From contig JAVCCK010000038.1 of assembly GCA_030765525.1 (NCBI GenBank), positions 1 through 64,000 on the forward strand: 64,000 nt of DNA. The letters run 5' to 3'. This document shows positions 45,122 through 53,687 of the stretch, one piece after another. The DNA comes from Candidatus Lernaella stagnicola. GTDB taxonomy: Bacteria > Lernaellota > Lernaellaia > Lernaellales > Lernaellaceae. The first letter of the stretch is position 1, and every line of letters starts with the position of its first letter. Position numbers and translations under genes: made by a program. Under the pieces are notes generated by a model that made no database searches, was not told the DNA's origin, and saw only the letters and a list, made by a program, of their open reading frames with translations.

Positions 45122-45150
45122 AAAAAAGCCCGGCGCGAGGCCGGGCTTGG
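45122..45150 (-). terminator. Terminator of the 45173-46279 lipoprotein gene
   Basis: GCCCGGC (45128-45134) and GCCGGGC (45140-45146) form a 7-bp stem. On the minus strand it is followed by six T. The stem could also partly stop the GT39 transcript, but its plus-strand T run is poor. Confidence 0.75.
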
Positions 45151-45172
45151 ATCAGTGTGATTATCCCGCGAT

Positions 45173-46279
45173 CTAGTTCACAACGGGCAACTGCTGATCG
45201 AACACGCAGCTACTCTCCACGCCCTCTTGGTTGAGGGGCCACGCGCCGCCTTCTTCGTCGAGCAGTTCGTCGTAGTAATACACGCGCAGGAAGCCGTCGT
45301 CCCAGCATTCGGAGAAGTTGACCTGCACGATTTCCGGCACACCCGGATAGTCATCGTTCATCGCGGGCAGGTCGCCGTCGGTTACCGCGACGTCGCAACG
45401 GCCGGGGCCGTCGGTTTGCCAGCGGGTGTTGAACCAAAAATGCTCGACGTCCGCATACTGCGCGCCGTGGTATTCCTCGAAGTTGACGTCGGCCCACACA
45501 TCAAACAAGAACTCGCCGGAGCCGTCCGCGTTTTCGAGATAGTCATAGGTGCCGTTGACGGGTTGGGCGTCGTCTTCTTCCAGGTCCAAGAGATTGATGT
45601 AGGTGATCTGTATGCTGCGCCCGGTGGTCAACGTATCGTACGCGACCTCGATGCCGCCGCTGAGGTTGACGGTCGGATCCAACGCGTAGGCGGCGTCGAA
45701 ATCGACGTCGTAGGTGCCGATGCCGCGGCGTTCGGTGTCGGCGGATTCCTCGATGTTACCGTCCCATACGACGATAAAATCTTCGTCGTCGTTCGAATTT
45801 TTCGGACGCCAGTCCAAATGGTAGGTGTAACTGTCGCCGCCGGTCGAGACCATGGTGAATTTCCAGTCGTGGGCCTCCAGGCCGGTGCCGTCCACCGGTC
45901 CCCATACGGCCGTGGTGCCGTCGAAGGTCGTGGGCGGATAGCTGGCGATTTCGTCGATAATCGACAGGAACCACAGAATGTACTCGTTGGTTTCGCGAGT
46001 CATATCGACGGTATCGTCGTAGAACTCAGCGAGTTCGCCGAGCGCTTGGGGAGTGATTTTTTCATCACCCGGTAGGGTTAGGGTCATGGTTTCCTTGTCG
46101 GGCAAGGCACCGATGAAATCTTCATATCCACCGGGAATGTCGTCATCGCCGCTTCCCGGATAGGTGTCGTCATCGTCGTCGTCGTCGGCTTCATCATCGC
46201 CGCCGCACGCCCAGGCGAAAACCAGGGGCATAACCAAAATCAAGCACCAAATCATTGACTTACGATTGATCAGTTGCAT
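45173..46279 (-). CDS. Asp-spacer lipoprotein of unknown function
   Basis: This 368-residue protein has a signal peptide with lipobox (VFAWAC, then GGDDE) and a short Asp spacer (~25 residues). The body is beta-rich and acidic with several Trp/Tyr strands (e.g. WKFTMVSTGGDSYTYHLDW). I recognise no family. The ATG at 46279 follows GGGAGAT at ideal spacing; an upstream in-frame start would add a basic stretch before the signal peptide. It ends at an intrinsic terminator. Confidence 0.78.
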   Translation of the reverse strand: MQLINRKSMIWCLILVMPLVFAWACGGDDEADDDDDDDTYPGSGDDDIPGGYEDFIGALPDKETMTLTLPGDEKITPQALGELAEFYDDTVDMTRETNEYILWFLSIIDEIASYPPTTFDGTTAVWGPVDGTGLEAHDWKFTMVSTGGDSYTYHLDWRPKNSNDDEDFIVVWDGNIEESADTERRGIGTYDVDFDAAYALDPTVNLSGGIEVAYDTLTTGRSIQITYINLLDLEEDDAQPVNGTYDYLENADGSGEFLFDVWADVNFEEYHGAQYADVEHFWFNTRWQTDGPGRCDVAVTDGDLPAMNDDYPGVPEIVQVNFSECWDDGFLRVYYYDELLDEEGGAWPLNQEGVESSCVFDQQLPVVN

Positions 46280-46339
46280 CTTGTTATCTCCCTTTTTCGG
46301 CCACCGTTTCACGGTAGACACAACCTTTTCGCTCGCGGT

Positions 46340-47611
46340 TCAGAGTTCTATTTCGTTTTCCGGCTCGATTTGCTCCATCTCGCGAACCACGCCGGTGCGG
46401 AAAGCCTCGTCCAGGAGGTAAATCGTCACCTGGGTCTCGGTGCCCACGCGATCCAACTCCGGCGGTAATTCGGCCAAGCCATGCACGTCGATCAAATCGC
46501 GCAGGCCGCTGCCCGGCGTCCGGCGCAAATCAAAACGCAGCACATCGACGCTATCGGCGCGCTGGCTGACGCCGACCCACTGCGTGACACCGACTTGCTT
46601 TTCGACTTCCTGATTGATTTTGCCGTGAATCACCGGCGACTCATTGGGCTCCTGCCGCAGCAGGCGACGAATGATCGGGCGCACATAGATTTCGAAGCAG
46701 ATCATCGCGGCCACCGGCCGGCCGGGTAGTCCCAAATAGACGGCGTTATCCAGCACGCCGCCGATCATCGATTTGCCCGGACGTTGCGCGACGCTGTCAA
46801 AAAGAAGTTCGACGCCCAAATCGGCGGCGACGCGGGCCATCAAATCGAAATCGCCTTTGCCCGATCCGCCGGTGCTGAGCACGACGTCGCATTCCGAAAA
46901 GGCCTGCCGCATCACGCCGGTAAGGTGCGGCGCGTTGTCGCCGACGATGCCGTAGTAACGCGGCACGCCGCCGGCCAGCTTGATTTGTTCGGCCAACATC
47001 GGCGGGCTCGATGCCGGGATCTGCCCGTGTTCCAGAGGGTGGCCGGGCGCCACCAATTCGTTCCCGGTGGCGATGATGCCCACGGTGGGCCGCGGCCGCA
47101 CGTGGACGGAATCGACGCCGGCCGACGCGGCCAAGGACAACGTCACCGGAGTAACCCGGGCGCCGCGTTCGAGCAGCGTTTCACCGCTATCCCAGTACTC
47201 GGCGCGCGGCTGCACATTGTGGCCCGGTGCGACCGCTTCGGTCATGCTGAGCACGTCCCCATTCACGTTTGCGTGCTCCACAGCCACGACGGCGTCGGCG
47301 CCGGCCGGTAACGCTGCGCCGGTCATGATTTTGTCGGCTCGTTCTTCTTCCAGCGGCCGCAGAAAAAGCGTGCCGGCCGGGATCATTTCGCGGACGCGCA
47401 GCGGCACGGGCGCTGTGGGGGCAGCGGTGCGCGTCGCGTCGCCGGCGATCGCGTAGCCGTCTTTCAAGGCGCTGTCGAAAGGCGGGTTAGGGATGACGGT
47501 GGTTAAGTCTTCGGCCAAAGTCAGACCGATGGCCTCGGTGAGCGGCACTTCGGCGCGGCGCAAATCATGCAAGTGCGCTAGCAACAAGTCGAGAGCTTGC
47601 CTGGGTGTCAT
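46340..47611 (-). CDS. moeA: Molybdopterin molybdenumtransferase
   Basis: This ~423-residue protein inserts molybdate into adenylated molybdopterin. Domains appear in MoeA order: an N-terminal domain with KIMTGAALPAGADAVVAVE, the MogA-like domain with VGIIATGNELVAPG and VVLSTGGSGKGDFD, and the C-terminal domain with YLGLPGRPVAAM. The usual GGVSVGDYD turn reads GGSGKGDFD, a moderate change. The ATG at 47611 follows AGGTGA. The cupin gene lies 23 bp upstream in the same orientation. A bis-MGD or tungsten-linked role is possible but not shown. Confidence 0.93.
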   Translation of the reverse strand: MTPRQALDLLLAHLHDLRRAEVPLTEAIGLTLAEDLTTVIPNPPFDSALKDGYAIAGDATRTAAPTAPVPLRVREMIPAGTLFLRPLEEERADKIMTGAALPAGADAVVAVEHANVNGDVLSMTEAVAPGHNVQPRAEYWDSGETLLERGARVTPVTLSLAASAGVDSVHVRPRPTVGIIATGNELVAPGHPLEHGQIPASSPPMLAEQIKLAGGVPRYYGIVGDNAPHLTGVMRQAFSECDVVLSTGGSGKGDFDLMARVAADLGVELLFDSVAQRPGKSMIGGVLDNAVYLGLPGRPVAAMICFEIYVRPIIRRLLRQEPNESPVIHGKINQEVEKQVGVTQWVGVSQRADSVDVLRFDLRRTPGSGLRDLIDVHGLAELPPELDRVGTETQVTIYLLDEAFRTGVVREMEQIEPENEIEL

Positions 47612-47634
47612 GTGGTGTTCACCTGTTTCTGCGG

Positions 47635-48081
47635 TCAGGACCGACAAAGGCTATCCTCGTCTTCGCCGGGCGATGAGTTTTCCACCACGGGCCGATCGCG
47701 GTGGGTGTCTACGACGCATAAGAAGCCGAACGGTTCGTCGAAATTGTTGCGCAATTGGTGCGAGGCGCCCGGCGGCACGTAGGCGACGTCGCCGAAATGC
47801 AGCGTCTGCCAGGTGTCACCGATCAGCAGTTCGCCTTCGCCGCGCAGCACGACGATGACGTGCTCGTGTTGGTGGTGTTCGCGGGATGTGAAACCGTCGC
47901 TGCCGATCTCGAAATACCGGACATGAAAAGTCGTATTCTCGCCACGCATACCGGCCAGATTAACCCGCCGCACGTTACGGAAATGGTCGCCGGCCGGCTT
48001 GTATTCCGCGTCCGGAACGTCTTCCCATCGAAAGCCCTGCAAACGACGCAAAATGACCGGTATCTGCGGAATTCGACTCAC
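47635..48081 (-). CDS. Cupin-domain protein next to moeA
   Basis: The 148-residue single-domain cupin has GFTSREHHQHEHVIVVLRGEGE (first motif, with His ligands) and GDVAYVPPGASHQLRN (second motif with the last His). A 3-His metal site is likely. The GTG at 48081 follows AGGGGGAAAC. It ends 23 bp before moeA, so the genes are cotranscribed. Its function could be sensing or handling a ligand related to molybdenum metabolism, or it may be unrelated. Confidence 0.85.
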   Translation of the reverse strand: MSRIPQIPVILRRLQGFRWEDVPDAEYKPAGDHFRNVRRVNLAGMRGENTTFHVRYFEIGSDGFTSREHHQHEHVIVVLRGEGELLIGDTWQTLHFGDVAYVPPGASHQLRNNFDEPFGFLCVVDTHRDRPVVENSSPGEDEDSLCRS

Positions 48082-48113
48082 GTTTCCCCCTTGCTGCGTT
48101 TGTAGAGTATGGT

Positions 48114-48141
48114 TTGACAAGGCACCGTGCAAGTGTAAATA
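48114..48141 (+). promoter_or_regulatory. Candidate promoter of the Cys-rich lipoprotein-ilvE operon
   Basis: TTGACA (48114-48119), 16 nt and TAAATA (48136-48141) give a consensus -35 with a fair -10. The region also serves the divergent cupin-moeA operon. Confidence 0.5.
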
Positions 48142-48180
48142 TCCACTCGCCTCGGATTGGGATGATATGGGTGTTTTTCT

Positions 48181-48516
48181 ATGGCTTATCGAATACGTAG
48201 CTTGATCCTGACGTGCTTTTTTCTCGTCGGGATCGGCGCTTGCACACAGTCTTGCGATCGAGCCGAGTCATCCACTCCTACCGTCACCCCACCCCCTTCC
48301 AAACACGTTTGCGATGCTCTATGCGAGGACGCCTGCATCAACATTTCGCGCGATGCTTGCACCTTCGACACCTCATCCTCATGCGTGGCCCAGTGCGTGC
48401 CCAGTTGCGAGCAAGGTGAGTCGAATCCCGCCGTCCAAGCCTGCCAAGGGCCGGCGGCGGATATGCTTTTTCGAGACAGTAAACCCCTCGCGACCAAGTC
48501 TGGAGGAAAGCCATGA
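48181..48516 (+). CDS. Small Cys-rich lipoprotein
   Basis: This 111-residue protein has a signal peptide with lipobox (VGIGAC, C21) and a Thr/Pro spacer, then two CxxxCxxxC triads (C44/C48/C52 and C68/C72/C76) with C60 between and C88 after. The pattern suggests a small disulfide-bonded helical hairpin. The stop overlaps the ilvE start (ATGA). Similar Cys-rich stretches precede the GH31 and GDPD catalytic domains. Its function is unknown. Confidence 0.75.
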   Translation: MAYRIRSLILTCFFLVGIGACTQSCDRAESSTPTVTPPPSKHVCDALCEDACINISRDACTFDTSSSCVAQCVPSCEQGESNPAVQACQGPAADMLFRDSKPLATKSGGKP

Positions 48517-49445
48517 CGACGTTTGCAGACGTACCCGGTGACACCAAAGTATTTATGAACGGAGAATTCATCAATTGGGAAGACGCCACCGTGCACGTAA
48601 TGACACACGCCCTGCACTACGGCTCCAGCGTCTTTGAAGGCATTCGCTGCTACAAGACGCCCAAAGGCCCTGCGGTCTTCCGCTTCCACGAGCACATGAA
48701 ACGCCTCTACAACTCGGCCAAGATGTATCGAATGACACCGGAAATTCCGGTAGCCGAACTCAGCGAAAACGTTCTGGAAGTGATCCGACTCAACAATTTC
48801 GAGGAATGCTACATTCGGCCGATCGTCTTCCGCGGCACCGGCCCCTTCGGCGTCAGCCCGATGAACAACTCCATCGACATCGCCGTTTGCTGTTGGCTTT
48901 GGGGTTCTTACCTCGGGCCCGAAGCGCTGGAAAACGGCGTCAACGTGCACGTGTCGAGTTGGAACCGCCTCGCCCCCAACACCATGCCGGCGCTGGCCAA
49001 ATGCGGCGCGAACTACGCCAACGGCCAATTGATCAAGATGGAAGCGCTGTTGAACGGTTACGCCGAAGGCATCGCCCTGGATGTCTATGGCTACGTCTCC
49101 GAAGGCAGCGGCGAGAATATCTTCATCGTCCAGGGCAATACGCTGACCACCACGCCGCTGGGCAACTCGGTGCTACCCGGCATCACCCGCGACTCGGTTA
49201 TGACCCTGGCCCGCGAAGCCGGCTACCAAGTGCTCGAAGCGCCGATGCCGCGCGAAATGCTCTACATCGCCGACGAAGTGTTCTTCACCGGCACGGCGGC
49301 CGAAATCACGCCGCTTGCCAACATCGACCAAATCCAGATCGGCGCGGGCAAACGCGGACCGGTCGTCAAGGACCTGCAAGAGCGCTTCTTCGCGGTCATC
49401 GACGGCGACGCGGAAGATAAATACGGCTGGCTGACTTTCGTATAG
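48513..49445 (+). CDS. ilvE: Branched-chain amino acid aminotransferase
   Basis: This 310-residue fold-type IV PLP enzyme catalyses the last step of Val, Leu and Ile synthesis. The PLP Lys is K163 (ALAKCGANYANG), with HALHYGSSVFEGIR and YVSEGSGENIF as the phosphate- and cofactor-contact motifs. The length is standard. The start overlaps the Cys-rich lipoprotein's stop, so they are translationally coupled, an odd pairing. Substrate assignment to branched-chain amino acids rests on family resemblance; D-amino acid transaminases share the fold. Confidence 0.95.
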   Translation: MTTFADVPGDTKVFMNGEFINWEDATVHVMTHALHYGSSVFEGIRCYKTPKGPAVFRFHEHMKRLYNSAKMYRMTPEIPVAELSENVLEVIRLNNFEECYIRPIVFRGTGPFGVSPMNNSIDIAVCCWLWGSYLGPEALENGVNVHVSSWNRLAPNTMPALAKCGANYANGQLIKMEALLNGYAEGIALDVYGYVSEGSGENIFIVQGNTLTTTPLGNSVLPGITRDSVMTLAREAGYQVLEAPMPREMLYIADEVFFTGTAAEITPLANIDQIQIGAGKRGPVVKDLQERFFAVIDGDAEDKYGWLTFV

Positions 49446-49496
49446 CACCGGCTTTCCAACACGGCGCACAGCGCACATTGGAACAGGGCGGAATAC

Positions 49497-50570
49497 ATGA
49501 TCGGTACCATCATCCTTTGGCTGGTGGCGATCGTCGCGATAGCGATGATGGCCTTGTACGTGGCGGGTCGCCTGTTGTTTCGGAAGCAACCGCTCGCGGA
49601 TCAAATCCTCTTCGCCCTCACCGACGACGACCGCATGGTGGCCATCTGGCGCTTCCTGCCCAAAGGCGACACGCCGAAGAAAATCCCGGTGATCCTGCAG
49701 CACGGCCTGGGCGCCAATCACCTTAATTTCGACATGCACGAAGAGGTCAGCCTGTGCCGTTATCTGGCGGCGCGAGGTTACGACGTCTTTGCGCCCGACC
49801 TACGCAGCGGCGGGCTTTCTCTGCCGCGAAAATGGGGCGCCATCGATCGCTGGAACATCCGCTTCGAACATTTCGTCGAGCAGGACCTGCCCGCGGTGTT
49901 CGCGGAAATCCAACGCGCCACCGGTCGCAAGAAGGTCCACTATGTGGGGCATTCGATGGGCGGGTTGATCGGCTACGCACTGGCCGAAGGGGAGTACGGC
50001 AAACGCATGCAAAGCCTGACCGCCGTCGCGGGACCGGCGATCTTCGGCCACATGCAACAGTTTCGCTCGCTGCTGCCGCTGCGCCCCTTAATGAGACCCT
50101 TCAAGGTGATCCATCAACGCCTCTGGACGACGATCATCGCCCTGCCCGCTTATCTGTGGCCGCGATTCGCCGGCACCAACCTGGTGAATCCGGAAAACGT
50201 GACGGGGAAAACCGTCGCCATCGCCGCAGTGAACGCCCTGGAAAACATGCCGCGCGATTTGCTTCTTCAGTTCGCCCAGTGGGTGGAGCATCGCCAATGG
50301 GGCAGCGAGCGCGAGGAACCCTACGAGGAATTACTCGACCGCATCACGTGCCCCATCTACTGCCTGGGCGGGCCGGTCGATCACTTCTGCCCGCCGGGCG
50401 CCAACGAGAGCATCGTGGACCGTGTAAGCAGCCGCAAGAAACAATACCGCATGTTCTCGCGGGCCAACGGTGATTTGGCCGACTACGGCCACGGCGATTT
50501 GATCATCGGCATCACCGCGCCGCGGGAGATTTTTACCTCGATTCTCGCATGGTTGCAGGACAACGAATAA
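49497..50570 (+). CDS. Membrane-anchored alpha/beta hydrolase
   Basis: The 357-residue protein has one N-terminal membrane helix (IILWLVAIVAIAMMALYVAG) without a cleavage site. The hydrolase domain shows LQHGLGAN (oxyanion), VGHSMGGLIGY (nucleophile Ser), and late Asp and His candidates (GGPVDHFCPP, YGHGDLI). It resembles lipase/PHB-synthase-like hydrolases. It is downstream of ilvE in the same direction but separated by 51 bp. The substrate is unknown. Confidence 0.85.
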   Translation: MIGTIILWLVAIVAIAMMALYVAGRLLFRKQPLADQILFALTDDDRMVAIWRFLPKGDTPKKIPVILQHGLGANHLNFDMHEEVSLCRYLAARGYDVFAPDLRSGGLSLPRKWGAIDRWNIRFEHFVEQDLPAVFAEIQRATGRKKVHYVGHSMGGLIGYALAEGEYGKRMQSLTAVAGPAIFGHMQQFRSLLPLRPLMRPFKVIHQRLWTTIIALPAYLWPRFAGTNLVNPENVTGKTVAIAAVNALENMPRDLLLQFAQWVEHRQWGSEREEPYEELLDRITCPIYCLGGPVDHFCPPGANESIVDRVSSRKKQYRMFSRANGDLADYGHGDLIIGITAPREIFTSILAWLQDNE

Positions 50571-50641
50571 ACCTTCGCCGTTTGCAACTACCGCAAAAGA
50601 TTGCTAATCAGATTTGCCGTCACTACCGGTGAGGAGAATTC

Positions 50642-51559
50642 GTGAATCACAAGACCCCCAGTGTGCTCGACTTAATCGGCAACACGCCGCTGGTCGAGGT
50701 GCGCCGGCTGAACCCGAAGCCGGGCCGGGTCAAAATCATGGCCAAGCTGGAGGGCGCAAATCCGGGCGGTTCGATCAAAGACCGCGTGGCGCTATCGATG
50801 ATCGAAGGGGCGGAGCGCGACGGCCGCCTGCGGCCCGGCATGACGGTGTTGGAAGCCACCAGCGGCAACACGGGCATCGGCATCGCCATGGTCTGCGCGG
50901 TCAAGGGCTACGGCTGCTTGCTGGTGATGAGCGAAGGCGTGTCGATCGAACGGCGGAAAATCCTGGCCGCATACGGCGCCGAATTCCTGCTCACGCCGGC
51001 CGAGCTGGCCACCGACGGCGCGATCGAAAAAGTCTACGAAATGGAACGCGAGGACGGCGGCGGCACCTACTGCCTGGTCGATCAGTACAACAACGACGCC
51101 AACCCCATGGCGCACTACCGGGGCACGGGGCCGGAAATCTGGCGGCAGACCGACGGCGAAATTACGCACTTCGTGGCGGCGTTGGGCACGACAGGCACGA
51201 TCATGGGCCACTCGCGCTTCTTCCGCGAAAAGAACCCCGCCATCCGCATCATTGCCGCCGAGCCGAATATCAGCCACAAAATTCAGGGACTTAAGAGCTT
51301 GAAGGCGTCGTACGTTCCGGGTATTTGGAACAAGCAGGCGGTCGACGAAAAACACGTCGTCAGTGATGATGACGCCTACGCGATGACCCGCCGTTTGGCC
51401 CGCGAGGAGGGCATCCTTTGCGGCATGTCCAGCGGCGCGGCGATGCATGTGGCGGTGCAGGCGGCGCAAGAAGTTGACCGCGGTGTGATCGTGGTGATCC
51501 TCCCCGACGGCGGCGAGCGCTACTTGTCGACCGACCTGTTCCGCGTGCCGCAGGAGTGA
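50642..51559 (+). CDS. Cysteine synthase (CysM/CysK family)
   Basis: This 305-residue fold-type II PLP enzyme makes cysteine from activated serine and a sulfur donor. The PLP Lys is K46 (GGSIKDR), the asparagine loop is TSGNTGIG, and the phosphate cradle is GTTGTI. The short length and the loop around 200-230 favour the CysM type, but CysK cannot be excluded. The GTG start follows GAGGAG. It lies 4 bp before the CysRS-like gene, so the two are cotranscribed and linked through cysteine. Confidence 0.93.
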   Translation: MNHKTPSVLDLIGNTPLVEVRRLNPKPGRVKIMAKLEGANPGGSIKDRVALSMIEGAERDGRLRPGMTVLEATSGNTGIGIAMVCAVKGYGCLLVMSEGVSIERRKILAAYGAEFLLTPAELATDGAIEKVYEMEREDGGGTYCLVDQYNNDANPMAHYRGTGPEIWRQTDGEITHFVAALGTTGTIMGHSRFFREKNPAIRIIAAEPNISHKIQGLKSLKASYVPGIWNKQAVDEKHVVSDDDAYAMTRRLAREEGILCGMSSGAAMHVAVQAAQEVDRGVIVVILPDGGERYLSTDLFRVPQE

Positions 51560-51563
51560 CGAC

Positions 51564-52961
51564 GTGAAGCTGAAAAACGTCCTGACCCGTCGCAAAACCG
51601 TTTTCAAGCCGCTCGAACCGGGCGTGGTGAAGATGTACACCGACGGCCCGACCGTTGACGCGCATGTACACCTCGGCCTGGCGCGGCGGATCGTCGTCAA
51701 CGACCTGCTCAAGCGAACGCTGATCGCCAAGGGCTACCGGGTCGTGCATGTGATGAACATCACCGACCTGGACGACCGCACCATCGCCGCCAGCGCGGAA
51801 GTCGGCGAGGAAATCCAGCCTTATACCCGGCGTTTCGAAGAAGCCTTTTTCGAAGACATGGCCGCGCTCGGCTGCCTGCCGGCCGACCACACGCCACGCA
51901 CCAGCGACCACATCGAGCCGATGCTCGAACTGACGCAGAAACTCATCGACGCCGGCTACTGCTACGAAATGCTGCGCAACGTGTATTTCGACGTGAGCAA
52001 GCTGCGAAGCTACGGTTGCCTGTCAGGCGTGAAGACCGACAAGATTCGCGTCGGCGCCACCGTCGATTTGGACGACTACGAAAAAGACGACCCGCGCGAT
52101 TTCGTCGTCTTCAAGCGCTGCGACCTGTCGGAAATGCGGCGCGGCATCGGCGTGAAATCCAAGTGGGGCAACGTGCGCCCCGGCTGGCACGTGCAATGCG
52201 CCGCGATGAGCACTCATTACCTGGGCATGCGTTTCGACATCCACGCCTCGACCAAGGACCTGGCCTTCCCGCACCACGAAAACGAAATCGCGTTGATCTC
52301 CGCCCTCACCGGCCAACCGCCCGCCCATACCTGGGTGCACAGCGGGCTCGTGTACGCGGGGGGCAAGAAAATGACCGCCTTCTCCGGCAACGTCAAAACC
52401 GTGCGGGAATTGATCGAGGCCGGCTACCCCGGGCGACTGCTGCGCCATTGGATGCTCAGCGTCCAATACGGCCAGGCGTTGCACTTCAGCGACGAAGCCC
52501 TCGAGAAATCCAAAATTGCCCTGGCGCGCTTGGACTCCTTCGTGCGTCACCTCAAGCACGTGCGCGGAGCCAAACGTCACCCCGCCGTGCTGTCCCTGGC
52601 CGTCAAAACCGAGAATGAATTCTTCGCCGCGATGTTCGACAACATGAACGTCTCGGTCGCGTTGGCGGCGCTGCACGACTTCCAGCGCAAGATCAACTCG
52701 CTGCTGGCCGATGAGCCCCTGGCTCGCGCCGACGCCCGCGACATCCTGGCCACCCTCTACCGCATCGACGCCCTGCTGGGTATCTTCGAATTCGCCGACG
52801 ACGACATCGACCGCGAGATCGAAGACCTGTTGCAGAAACGCGAAAGAGCCCGCGCCTCCGGCGATTATGAAGCCGCCGACGCGATTCGCGACGAGTTGGC
52901 CCGCCGCGGTTTCGAGATTGCCGACACCCCCGCCGGTCCGCGCATTCGCCCCCTCGTTTAG
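51564..52961 (+). CDS. Divergent cysteinyl-tRNA synthetase-like protein
   Basis: This 465-residue class I synthetase homologue keeps the overall CysRS layout: Rossmann core, C212 (WHVQC), zinc ligands H237 and E241 (FPHHENE), and a CysRS C-terminal helical domain ending in the ERARASGDYEAADAIRDEL helix. The active site deviates: the first zinc Cys (YVCGPT) is D27, HIGH is HLGL (36-39), and KMSKS is KMTAF (269-273). MshC-type ligases keep KMSKS, so it does not fit that family either. It is either a diverged CysRS with unusual chemistry or a cysteine-ligating or regulatory paralogue. It follows the cysteine synthase by 4 bp. Confidence 0.75.
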   Translation: MKLKNVLTRRKTVFKPLEPGVVKMYTDGPTVDAHVHLGLARRIVVNDLLKRTLIAKGYRVVHVMNITDLDDRTIAASAEVGEEIQPYTRRFEEAFFEDMAALGCLPADHTPRTSDHIEPMLELTQKLIDAGYCYEMLRNVYFDVSKLRSYGCLSGVKTDKIRVGATVDLDDYEKDDPRDFVVFKRCDLSEMRRGIGVKSKWGNVRPGWHVQCAAMSTHYLGMRFDIHASTKDLAFPHHENEIALISALTGQPPAHTWVHSGLVYAGGKKMTAFSGNVKTVRELIEAGYPGRLLRHWMLSVQYGQALHFSDEALEKSKIALARLDSFVRHLKHVRGAKRHPAVLSLAVKTENEFFAAMFDNMNVSVALAALHDFQRKINSLLADEPLARADARDILATLYRIDALLGIFEFADDDIDREIEDLLQKRERARASGDYEAADAIRDELARRGFEIADTPAGPRIRPLV

Positions 52962-52997
52962 CCCTTTACCGGCTCGTCATACGGGCGTCATTCGCAT

Positions 52998-53026
52998 TTG
53001 CGGAAGCGTCGTAACTGGCCTACAAT
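52998..53026 (+). promoter_or_regulatory. Candidate SRPBCC operon promoter
   Basis: TTGCGG (52998-53003), 17 nt and TACAAT (53021-53026) lie 46 bp upstream of the SRPBCC start codon. Confidence 0.5.
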
Positions 53027-53072
53027 TTCCGTTCTGAATTTGGTGGATCAAACTGCAATGAAAGGGGTCCTC

Positions 53073-53678
53073 ATGCGTTACGGGAAGATTGCCTTTTTGT
53101 TCGTGTTGGTATTGGTGGTGAGCGCCGGGTTCGCCCTTGCTGAGATGGAGATCAAGACACCGGATCTGCCTGCTGCCGAATTGGCCAAGGTGGATAGCGG
53201 CGAAATCTACTTCCGCAGCGAAGCCAAAAAAGACGCCGAAGGCAAAGTGTCCGGCGGCGGCTTGGCGGTGGGCTACTTCAAAGCGCCGAAAGACAAGATT
53301 ATCGACACGATCCTGAAATACGAAGACTATCCGCAGTTCATGCCGCAGGTTAGTGAAACCGAAGTGAACCACTCCGGCAATGAGCACAACGTCAAGTTCA
53401 CCATCAAGGTTTTCCTGTTTACGATTCGATACTACATGACCCATACCGTTGATCGCGAAGCCGGCACCGTGCGCTTCACGCTCGACAAAAGCAAAGAGAA
53501 CGACATCGTCGGCACTGATGGCTATTGGGCCCTCAAGCCGTACAAAGAAGGCTTTCTCGTCTATTACTACGCCGATGTCGATACCGGCTTGAAAGTCCCG
53601 TCCAAGGTGCAGGAATTCCTGACTAAGCGCAGCCTGCCCAAAGTCGTCAAAGCCATGAAAAAGCGCGTCGGAGGCTGA
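53073..53678 (+). CDS. Periplasmic SRPBCC (START/COQ10-like) protein
   Basis: This 201-residue protein has a cleavable signal peptide (IAFLFVLVLVVSAGFALA) and an SRPBCC fold. Typical segments are FKAPKDKIIDTILKYEDYPQ and MPQVSETEV, followed by a long central beta sheet. Such domains bind lipids or hydrophobic ligands. I used the ATG at 53073, preceded by AAAGGGG; an earlier ATG 15 bases upstream is possible. It ends 9 bp before the radical SAM gene, so they are likely in one operon. Confidence 0.85.
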   Translation: MRYGKIAFLFVLVLVVSAGFALAEMEIKTPDLPAAELAKVDSGEIYFRSEAKKDAEGKVSGGGLAVGYFKAPKDKIIDTILKYEDYPQFMPQVSETEVNHSGNEHNVKFTIKVFLFTIRYYMTHTVDREAGTVRFTLDKSKENDIVGTDGYWALKPYKEGFLVYYYADVDTGLKVPSKVQEFLTKRSLPKVVKAMKKRVGG

Positions 53679-53687
53679 TCCATTACG

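Noticed and set aside
51564-52961. MshC (mycothiol cysteine ligase) assignment for the CysRS-like protein
   Set aside because: MshC keeps KMSKS and zinc Cys and lacks a full CysRS C-terminal domain; this protein shows the reverse.
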